Shown here one piece after another: positions 1 to 6,833 of a DNA stretch of 10,126 nucleotides. Origin of the DNA: Isohypsibius dastychi (lineage: Eukaryota; Tardigrada; Eutardigrada; Parachela; Isohypsibiidae); the NCBI GenBank assembly GCA_034696485.1, contig JAQIWT010001616.1, positions 1 to 10,126 on the forward strand. Reading direction: 5' to 3'. Within the stretch, counting starts at the first letter, position 1. Each line of letters starts with the position of its first letter. A program made the translations under genes and the position numbers. The notes below the pieces were generated by a model, which saw only the letters and a program-made list of their open reading frames with translations, did no database searches and had not been told where the DNA came from.

Positions 1-241
1 CCCGAACCGCGGGTGTCCCACTTTTTAGGTTTTGCTGTACGTCGAAGTCTCGAGAAACACAACAAAAATGCGAAAAATAAGTGCTGAAGGTACTGGAGAT
101 CGAGCCCACCGTTCATCTCTGACCCAAAAGGCTTGGTACTGTGAGGTTCCGGGTTATTGCTCCGGATCCTCACAAGGTAAAGCGCTACCTCCACAGGTAA
201 CGGCCTCTTTCTGCTTTTCTATTGTTTAGTTATTTATGTGT

Positions 242-271
242 CAGGTCAATAAGCTGCGCTTACTTGACCTG
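242..271 (+). repeat. Strong inverted repeat in LTR U3
   Basis: CAGGTCAA (242-249) pairs with TTGACCTG (264-271), and TAAGC (250-254) with GCTTA (258-262). This gives 13 base pairs with one bulged C (263) and a three-base loop. It lies about 45 bases before the TATA box. Each arm holds AGGTCA or its complement TGACCT, the half-site of nuclear hormone receptors. It may be a factor-binding site, or an RNA hairpin when U3 is transcribed at the 3' end of the genome; neither is proven. Confidence 0.6.
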
Positions 272-313
272 CACTGCCGCTTTCGTAATTGTGCCTCAAG
301 GCTTTCAGTCGGG

Positions 314-320
314 TATAAAA
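314..320 (+). promoter_or_regulatory. TATA box of the LTR promoter
   Basis: TATAAAA sits about 120 bases before the LTR end, flanked by CGGGT (310-314) and ACCCG (320-324), so the box lies in a short inverted repeat. Transcription would be expected to start about 25-35 bases downstream, near 340-350, marking the U3/R border. The start point is inferred from spacing. Confidence 0.6.
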
Positions 321-351
321 CCCGTTGCTTAAGTTTAGCTAAACACACTGC

Positions 352-357
352 AATAAA
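352..357 (+). terminator. AATAAA polyadenylation signal in LTR
   Basis: AATAAA lies 38 bases after the start of the TATA box, where the R region is expected. In the 3' copy of the LTR it would direct cleavage and polyadenylation of the genomic RNA, and a T-rich stretch follows at about 366-381. The compact spacing suggests a short R region. Confidence 0.5.
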
Positions 358-421
358 CAAACGGCTTTCATCGACTCTTTCAAGTAACAGTCTAAAAAGT
401 CTCTCCCAACCTAGAACGCGG

Positions 422-439
422 TGAGGTCACAGGACCTCA
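422..439 (+). repeat. Inverted repeat at the LTR 3' end
   Basis: TGAGGTC (422-428) and GACCTCA (433-439) are perfect inverted arms around the four-base loop ACAG, ending at the inferred LTR terminus. In the genomic RNA it would form a hairpin in U5 just before the primer-binding site. Hairpins in this place are known in retroviruses and retrotransposons and can affect initiation of reverse transcription. Confidence 0.55.
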
Positions 440-442
440 TAG

Positions 443-460
443 TGGTGCCGAAACAGTGGA
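443..460 (+). other. tRNA primer-binding site (PBS)
   Basis: TGGTGCCGAAAC begins three bases after the LTR's terminal CA. Such sites start with TGG because they pair with the universal CCA tail of the tRNA primer. The pairing tRNA would end in GUUUCGGCACCA. I cannot name the tRNA from sequence alone. Complementarity may stop after 12 bases or run toward 460. Confidence 0.65.
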
Positions 461-647
461 CATCCTTTCCTCATCGGAGAAGACTCATCACGTTCTAATT
501 CCATCGAACCAGAGCTATTTTCGGAACAACAAGATTGTCGAATACAGGTGAGAAAATCAAATAAAATATCTTTTGCAGTGTCAGAAAAACGGCGAACGTT
601 AAGAAAGACTCAGAAACGGAACAGAGCACTCATCCAGCGAGGACGAA
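461..647 (+). other. Untranslated leader between PBS and gag
   Basis: About 190 bases between the PBS and the first gag ATG (648), without a long ORF. This is the usual place of the packaging signal. The one clear signal is a splice-donor match at 545-553. The gag ATG has A at -3 and G at +4 (GAAATGG), a good initiation context. Confidence 0.5.
545..553 (+). promoter_or_regulatory. Candidate leader 5' splice site
   Basis: CAG|GTGAGA has its junction between 547 and 548 and fits the eukaryotic donor consensus closely. A donor between PBS and gag is the arrangement used by retroviruses and some gypsy elements to make spliced RNA for downstream genes. The nearest acceptor, TTTTGCAG ending at 578, would leave only a 31-base intron, so a distant acceptor is more plausible. 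Confidence 0.4.
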
Positions 648-1740
648 ATGGATAACCTTGCCGAAATAATTCGCACGAACACCGAAGCTTTGAACATCGT
701 CAGAGCAGGAGCAACAAAACTCCCCCAAGTGCAACCGGACTGTTTTCACGGGAGAAAACTGGAAGACCCAGGCTTGTGGTTGGCAACATATAAAAAGGTT
801 ACTTCTGCCCAAACTGGGGCGAACCTGATAAACTCAACCGGTTCCCATTATATCTGAAGGAGAACGCGGACATATGGTGGCGAAGATACAGCGGAATCCC
901 ACGGCAGGCTGCACCTACCTGGCAAGAAGTGGAAAATGCTTTCATAGAAGAATATCGAAAACCAGGTTACCTTCAACGAATCCTGCGTGGTCTCCGCTCC
1001 CGTATATTCAGATCGGACGAAAGTATCGGCCATTACACCAACTCTGTTCTCCACCTCATTGACATCCTAATTGAACTGGGAAAAACATTTACAGAACAAG
1101 AGAAGGTGGACGAACTAAAGAAAGGGTTGTCAGGAGACCTCCACCGCTACGTTGTGTTGCAAAAACCCGAAACTGCACATGAATTTCTTGACGCAGTCAA
1201 CGCAGCGTTTGAAATCAAGGTTCACAAAAGAGAAACAATGCCACAGGCATACGGCCAAGAGGACAGGTCTTCGGCACGGTTTGAACGTCACGATATGGGC
1301 TATAAAGAAGACAGACAGCAAGGCAGAGCTTTTAACACCGATATGGGTAGCTATCGTACACCACGAAGGCAGGAATTCCGCGGTAATTCTTCATGGAAAA
1401 ACAGCCAACAAACGTTCCAGCGAGGTCCCCGATGAAACTGTTTTAAATGCGGAAAACCAGGCCACATAGCAGTTAATTGTCTTTCAAGAGGATCAGCCCG
1501 AGATTACGGGGAAGATATCGCGGAGAGCCATGGAAGAACCAGGCGCCCATGCAGACCGAAACGAGGACACAAAATCAGCAGGAGACCAGAGCGGCATGGT
1601 CAAACCTGGGATAACAGGGAAGTGGCTACCAGCAAGTTCAGCAGAGGAACAACTCACCTTTGGGGGTAACGCCTTGTGGGCATTGTTCACAGACACATCA
1701 CTCAACGGCAATGTGTCCCTTGAAAAATGGAATGCCTACA
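648..1740 (+). pseudogene. gag: Gag polyprotein (capsid and nucleocapsid), frameshifted
   Basis: Gag assembles the virus-like particle and packages RNA. The start is ATG 648, in good context after a long leader. The first frame (648 to about 840) holds the FHG...LW..TY start of the retrotransposon capsid region. It continues in the frame of 842-1435 with YLKENADIWW, a W/F-rich helix and FIEEYRKPGYL, all typical of Ty3/gypsy capsid. A TGA at 1433 precedes the first knuckle, CFKCGKPGHIAVNC (1439-1480, exact C-x2-C-x4-H-x4-C). Between about 1485 and 1500 the frame changes again, a TAA lies at 1612, and a second exact knuckle, CGHCSQTHHSTAMC, follows (1675-1716). An Arg/Gln-rich stretch of about 65 residues separates the knuckles. 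Gag and Pol were probably one polyprotein, since the second knuckle runs straight into protease. Confidence 0.85.
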
Positions 1741-2154
1741 AGAAGACAAATAAATTGTCTTGAGGAACTGACAAAGCTAGCAGAATTTGGGAACAGAGGA
1801 CCAGTCCCACTTATCTCGATGAAGTGCATGGGAGTTGAGATGTTGACGTTACTCGACTCAGGGAGTTCGGTAACCACGTTAGCGCAAAATTGGCTAGTGC
1901 AGCATGGGGTGCCAATAAGCTACACGGACAAAAAATTGGTTCGCGCCGCAAACGGTGGCGTCATTCATACAGTAAGGACGGTGAATTTACCGGTAACGGT
2001 ATTGGAGATCGACATCTGGATTCGCTGTGACGTTTTCGAGAAAATCGCGGGAGATTACGATTTTATTCTTGGATGGGGAAGTTTCTGTGAAATCGTGGAA
2101 TACAAGAAACAAGTGTTTAAAATGATGTCCCAAATGAGCGAAGTTAACCCTTAA
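1741..2154 (+). pseudogene. pol: Retroviral-type aspartic protease
   Basis: The frame that carries the second knuckle continues into a protease of about 110 residues. The active-site motif LLDSGSSVTTL has its catalytic Asp at 1855-1857; the monomer carries one Asp and works as a dimer. About 75 residues on, YDFILGWGSF matches the second conserved block, usually I-[IL]-G near the C terminus. It would cut Gag-Pol into mature proteins. No stop breaks the domain, but TAA at 2152 ends the frame, and RT resumes in another frame. Domain length is normal for the family. Confidence 0.85.
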
Positions 2155-2700
2155 CCCCGTGCAAGTATTCACGCCGGAGCAATGGGGTCGGTGAGAAATC
2201 GATATGGATTTGTCGGTTCTATTTATGATGGAAACTACGAAGGAAACATCAAATGAAGCAAACAGCTCGGCAAGAGTCGGAATCGAAACTATCGATAACG
2301 CAATCATTACTCAGGTCTTTGATAACCGCATCAGACTCGATTGTGGACCAATCATCAGAGAAGCGGAACAGCATACTGAACACAGGACTGAACTACCCAA
2401 ACCGTACTCAATCGACACCGATTTTATTTGCGCCTGCGGTCTACCATTCCAGTTTAAACCAGAATAGATATCACACTTTATGTTTTGTACCGCCAATGAA
2501 TATCGATTACGCCCATCGGAACTAATTTGCCCTATTCCCAAATGTTTTCACTGGGCTGCCAATAAACTGGAATTCATTGAACATGGCGTACATCACGGAA
2601 GAATAAATGGCCAAGAATACTCCGAACTGCCTCACGACCTCGCCAAATTTCACCGAAAGGACCCAACAGCCGAACCAGAATTTGATTTCCCGGTGGAGCA
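2155..2700 (+). pseudogene. pol: Pol linker between protease and RT, with C2H2-like finger
   Basis: One frame reads from 2204 into RT with a single TAG at 2465-2467, so this is probably coding Pol after a frame change near 2155-2200. The first part has no family I recognise. From 2528 to 2596 the residues match a classical zinc finger exactly in spacing: C-x4-C-x12-H-x3-H (CPIPKC ... EFIEHGVHH), with hydrophobic residues inside. A second Cys pair sits just upstream (CAC, before the TAG). Ty3/gypsy elements usually have a short plain linker here, so a finger would be an added nucleic-acid or protein contact. The stretch after it (from about 2600) is acidic and leads into the RT start. Confidence 0.6.
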
Positions 2701-3540
2701 AGTTGACATCGGAAATCACCTGACAACTGCGGAAAAAGGAGAAATCCAAGAGGTCTTAAGAGAATACTATGGATTATTCCCAACCAGAGCGATCCCTTTA
2801 ACGGAAGCTGTCACCCCACTTTTTGAGATTGATACACAGGGACATAGGCCAATCAAACATGCCCCACGTAGGGTCATCGGCCCGGAATGCGACATTATGA
2901 AAGAACAGCTTGAGGAGTGGCTCCGAGACGGTGTGATCACACCATCAAGAAGCCCATGGTCATCCCCAGTGCACTTGGTAGCGAAGAAAGGGTGCAAGCA
3001 GAGGCTAGTTACAGATTACAGAGCCTTGAATGCAATTTTCAAACACGACGGGTACCCAATGATTTGCATTGATGACGCGCTGGATGCACTCGGGAGAGCC
3101 GATTATCACAGCTGACTGGATCTGAAATCAGGATACCTTCAGCTTCCGGTTGCACCAAATTCAAAATAAAAAACAACGATTGCAACAATTATGGGGAGTT
3201 TCCAATTCGAGAGACTACCATTTGGGTTAAGCGCAGCCCCAGCTCATTTCCAGAGAGTTATGGACAATTTGTTTTCGGATTTCATGTATCACTGCGTCAT
3301 GGTGTATATTGACGATATTGTCATATTGACTAGGGGGACCCTGGACGACCACGTCAAAGACCTTCGTGAAGTCTTCCGACGTCTCAAGTTGGCAAATTTC
3401 ACCATCAATCCGGCAAAATGTCACTTTGTGCTGAAAGAACTCGAAGTTTTGGGGCACATCATTTCGCGCGAAGGGGTTAAACCAAGCGAGGACAAGATCA
3501 TGGCAATACGGGACTTCCGCAACCAACCACGGTTAAAGCG
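2701..3540 (+). pseudogene. pol: Reverse transcriptase (RVT_1), two in-frame stops
   Basis: Copies the element's RNA into DNA inside the particle. Landmarks in order: SRSPWSSPVHLVAKK (fingers), RLVTDYRALNAI, YPMICIDDALDALG, LDLKSGYLQL with the first catalytic Asp at 3119-3121, FERLPFGLSAAPAHFQRVMD, and MVYIDDIVIL with the catalytic Asp pair (YIDD, 3305-3316). HIISREGVKPSEDKI is the usual thumb-side block. All three catalytic Asp codons survive. Breaks: TGA at 3113-3115, directly before LDLKSGY, and TAA at 3167-3169 in the K..T-x-G segment. Near 3525-3530 the frame changes by one base, and the connection region continues in the next frame. Family: Ty3/gypsy, certain at that level. Confidence 0.95.
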
Positions 3541-4110
3541 GTCAGAAGTTTTCTCGGCCTTACAGGACCGTTTCGGCGTTTCATCCAGGGCTATGGTGAG
3601 ATCGCAAGCACTCTGACGGATCTGACGAAGAAATCTACGGAATTTACCTGGTCACCTGAAGCAAACCTAGCATGACAGAAATTGAAAACGATGCTGATTT
3701 TCGCACCAATCCTAGCACATTACGATCCAACGTTACCTGTGTCCATATACCCTGATGCATCGCTTTATGGGTGCAGTGCGGTGATATGTCAGACACACCC
3801 AGAAGGGCCACGACCAATTGCATACATGAGCCGAAAATTCAACCCACCAGAAACCAGATATGCCTGCGTTGAGCGAGAGTGTTTGGCCATTATTTGCGCG
3901 GTGGAAAAATACCGACCCTATCTGATCGGTAGACCAGTGAGAATTTACACTGACAACTGCTCGTTATGCTGGCTTATGCAATTCAAAGACAACAATGCCA
4001 GACTGCTGCGTTGGTCGCTCCGCCTGTCAGAATTTCGTTTGGAAATTTCACACATCAGTGGTAGAGCCCACTCCATGGCCGACTGCCTCTCGCGATACCC
4101 AGTAGGAGTG
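3541..4110 (+). pseudogene. pol: RT connection and RNase H domain
   Basis: RNase H removes the RNA strand of the RNA/DNA hybrid. The connection begins with VRSFLGL and LTDLTKK, then meets a TGA at 3673-3675 in the block just before QKLK. RNase H itself is unbroken: YPDAS with the first acidic residue at 3754-3756, PIAYMSRKF, VERECLAI, IYTDNCSL with the next Asp, and MADCLSRYP at the end with the last Asp. The family usually has TDH where TDN stands here. The four acidic active-site positions are kept. The frame is shared with integrase. Confidence 0.92.
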
Positions 4111-5457
4111 GCACCTCCTGAAGACGAAGTCCCATTGGATTTCAACATGCTTCAGTTAGAAGATGAGGAGAATGACCTTATGTATGGACCAATATTCAAC
4201 ACGGAATTAGAAAAGGTCAACATGCAAGAAGAGCAAGACAAGGATAGTTGGATCAAAGAGATAATCGACATCCTGGAGGGCACAAACCCTCAACCCACAA
4301 CAAAACAAGTCAAGGAGGCCAAGAACTTCACATTGAAAAAATCAATCCTATATCGGGAAATGTACGTGGAGAGTTTCTGGCGGGATCTTCTGGTAGTGCC
4401 AAAAGCAATGCGGTTGGACATTCTCTTCACCAACCACGCGATTCACTATAGTGGAAATTTGGGTTTCCGAAAAACGCTAGGCACAATTATAACGCGTTAT
4501 TTCTGTCGCGACATGGTCAACTACGTAGAAAAATATGTGCGATCATGTCCGAAATGTCAGGCTAAGAATCCCGCGGCAAATCAAGCAGAAGGAATGTTAC
4601 ACCCCATCTACCCGGCGGACAAACCAATGTCAAATTTGACATGGGACATTTTCGGCCCGATGGTGGAAACCCTCGATGGCAACAAACACGTGGTGGTGCT
4701 GTGCGATACACTCACCAGATGGATTGAAGCAGCCGCTCTCAAGAATCAGCAAGCTTCTTCTATTGCGAACTTTCTGGTCAATCAGGTTTTTATGAGACAC
4801 TCATTCCCTCGAGCAATTCTCAGTAATAGAGGCAAGAACTTCATGTCTCACCTTATGACGGAAGTTCTCAAATTGGTGAAGGTTAAAGCACATCGAACGA
4901 CGGCGTACCACCCCCAAACAAATGCTCAGAGTGAGAGGAGCGGGTTTCAAAAATTACAAAGAATAATGGCAAAATACATCGATGCTGAACATAAAACGTG
5001 GGACCGTACACTGCCGATGGCCGTCTTCGCACTTAATAAATCGGTTCACAGCGTCACTGGAGTGAGCCCTTTCTATGCCCTTTATGGAAGACACCCAACG
5101 CTGCCGCAAGATATTACCCTCCCAACAACACCCGTCTCGCTTTACACGGAGGATTTGGCAGAGAGACTCAGAGACATACACGCCGGGATTATTGCAAATA
5201 CAGAAAAACACAATGATTACTCTGTGCACTATGATAACGAAGGTCGACGAGAGGTTACTCATGCCGTCGATGCTCAAGTTCTTGTGTACATCCCGAGCAA
5301 AAAGACGTTGAAAACAAAGAAACTTCTCTCGTTTTGGCAAGGACCTTTTCGGATCGTAAAACAGCTTGGCCCGGTGACGTACAAACTCACAAAATGCACC
5401 GCAAACAGCAAAGCCTTTAACTGCCATGTTTTTCGAATGAAACCATACTTTGGCTGA
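4111..5457 (+). pseudogene. pol: Integrase with substituted active-site and zinc residues
   Basis: Inserts the cDNA into the host genome. The frame (3682-5457) shows the N-terminal zinc finger, the rve core and the C-terminal GPF/Y module. In the finger, first His and the Cys pair (CPKC) are present, but the second His, normally in GHLG, is Asn (codon 4456-4458). The core keeps the first Asp (TWDIFGP) and the Glu (QSERSGF), while the second catalytic Asp is Asn (LSNRGKNF, codon 4825-4827). Spacing from that position to Glu is exactly 35 residues, as in D,D35E. The C terminus has FWQGPFRIVKQLGPVTYKL. It ends at TGA 5455, though the same frame stays open beyond. No chromodomain is seen. With both changes this protein could not join DNA. 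Confidence 0.94.
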
Positions 5458-6060
5458 GCAGAAACAACATTAGTTTCTGATTCAGATTCCGAAGAAGATA
5501 TTCAAGAAGATCTTGGACATATCGAGGACACGGAGCGAGAAACTATCACAACACGAATGAAGATTCAAGCATCAACTACCGCACGTCAGCCAAAAACAGT
5601 TGCAAAGGTAGCGGGTTCACATCGCCAACTTACCCCATTCACTTTCTCTGACGAAGAGGGTCCAATAAACTCAGTCAACGACACAGCAGGGACTACCCAA
5701 GATTCCAAATTATTCCAGACCGCAAACCAAGAGACACGGCTGAACAACGAAGAAGCACCAGGAGAAAAAGACCTGTGAAACCAGAATAAAACCCTGACAC
5801 AAGCACTTAACGAAGAAAACGACTGGGTACCCGTAGTCACAACTACTATCTCACGGGCTCCGTGCAGACAAAGGAATCGAGACGTCAAACCCACGAGCCA
5901 GGAGGGAGCAGAAACTACAGTAGTCACCCGTGCAGGAAGAATATCAAAACCACCGAAGCGGTTTATCCACCAACTAAACAGCATGGCTTATGTGAATCAA
6001 ACTAACAAAATGCGAAGAGTTCTGGACCAATCTGGAAGGACCGTCACTCTGTGCATGACG
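5458..6060 (+). pseudogene. pol: Pol C-terminal tail, disordered, with GR..KPPKRF motif
   Basis: The integrase frame goes on after the TGA at 5455 for another 106 codons to TGA 5776, and then stays open to 6432. The start is acidic (SDSDSEEDIQED), followed by Ser/Thr/Gln-rich, low-order sequence. At 5926-5964 it reads TRAGRISKPPKRF, a motif I associate with the end of integrase tails in many invertebrate LTR elements. That supports the view that both TGA codons are secondary breaks and that intact Pol ended near 5990. After about 6060 other frames read better. Function of the tail is not known from sequence. Confidence 0.6.
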
Positions 6061-6833
6061 CCTCACCACAGCCGCGATGGTGACGAGCATTATCACGGAC
6101 AAGGACGACAACCTGCACTTGAACATGATCTCGCACCCCGGTACCTGCATGGAAGTAACAGAACACCTGGGATCTGGAATCCACGAAGGTCACGAAGCAA
6201 TAAACTACTATACCAGCCACGAGCAGCCTCGATGGGGACCAAACAGAGATCATCGATATCATCACACCAGGACAGTCGAAACCCCGACCTATGCCGAAGC
6301 GCGAGAAAGACAGAGGCCAGCACACTGGCACCGCCAGCACCGAGTGAGAACAGTTTCCCCCTCCTACAGCCGACAAAGCTCAGAGAGAGAACTCAGATCA
6401 AGATCACGTTCACACATGGGACATCAATATAAACGAAATTGCTGCGGAACGAACTCCGCAGGCTGCGCCCATGCCTCAGCACGCCATCGATCATCAACCA
6501 CGGAAAACAACAATTCGCATGCAGCCTCTCGTCACAGAGGACAAACCCGATCACGCTCCACGACCAGAGAAACCGGTTCAAGCGCCGAATCATTTTAACA
6601 GCATGACAAGAGAACACCAAGCCGAGAACGCCGAAATGCAACTTTGGTGTCACGAGTCAGTTTTTCTGAGACAACACCGCCAGAAAAACGATTTATGATC
6701 GAAACAACCAAGAATGGCCGGCCGAATGTTGACACATTAACCAACCATGGAAGATTCGCCTCGCAACCCTCACAGGCACCAAGAGCGCCACAGAGAATGG
6801 AGTTTATCATTTTAAACAATCCAAAATGCGGAA
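6061..6833 (+). pseudogene. Post-pol disordered coding-like region, several frame changes
   Basis: No known domain. Open stretches exist in all three + frames, and composition suggests a path through them: about 6077-6190 in one frame (NMISHPGTCMEV...), about 6190-6698 in a second (TEIIDIITPGQSKP..., one TGA at 6345), then 6644-6890 in a third (VSRVSFSETTPPEK...). These are Pro, Gln, Asp/Glu and Ser/Thr rich, as in disordered linkers. The joints cannot be fixed without a relative copy. A pyrimidine-rich acceptor ends at 6369, and an in-frame ATG follows at 6471. This probably is the N-terminal part of the zinc-module protein. Confidence 0.35.

Larger units (their letters stand above)
1..439 (+). 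repeat. 5' LTR, left boundary uncertain
   Basis: The stretch before the primer-binding site has LTR hallmarks: TATAAAA (314-320), AATAAA (352-357) and a terminal CA (438-439) three bases before the PBS. The last bases, ACCTCA (434-439), mirror TGAGGT at 142-147, which would give an LTR of about 298 bp with TG...CA ends. A six-base match can arise by chance, and TG at 14 or 35, or a start before the window, stays possible. No second LTR copy is present to settle it. Small ORFs of about 60 codons here have no recognisable product. Confidence 0.6.

Noticed and set aside
305-309. TCAGT as an arthropod-type initiator
   Set aside because: It lies upstream of the TATA box, where the transcription start cannot be.
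32-424. Two small + strand ORFs (65 and 62 codons) in the LTR
   Set aside because: No domain or signal, and one spans the TATA box and AATAAA, so they are chance open frames in regulatory DNA.
548-578. A 31-base intron in the leader (GT at 548, AG at 578)
   Set aside because: Too short for known spliceosomal introns in most animals. The donor is kept as a candidate for a distant acceptor.
1485-1500. Programmed -1 frameshift between gag and pol
   Set aside because: The frame does change by -1 here, but no slippery heptamer is present and other such changes at about 835 and 3527 are clearly decay, so an indel is simpler.
4954-5427. 157-codon open frame on the - strand
   Set aside because: It lies wholly opposite the integrase core and C terminus, has no recognisable domain, and its openness follows from the codon use of the sense gene.
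6077-6598. Open frame with RSRSRSH-like content, resembling an SR-type protein
   Set aside because: The overlapping frame at about 6190-6698 (TEIIDIITPG..., HTWDININEIAAE) looks more like protein in composition, and the Arg/Ser/His richness fits a shifted reading of it. Only the first part, to about 6190, may be genuine.
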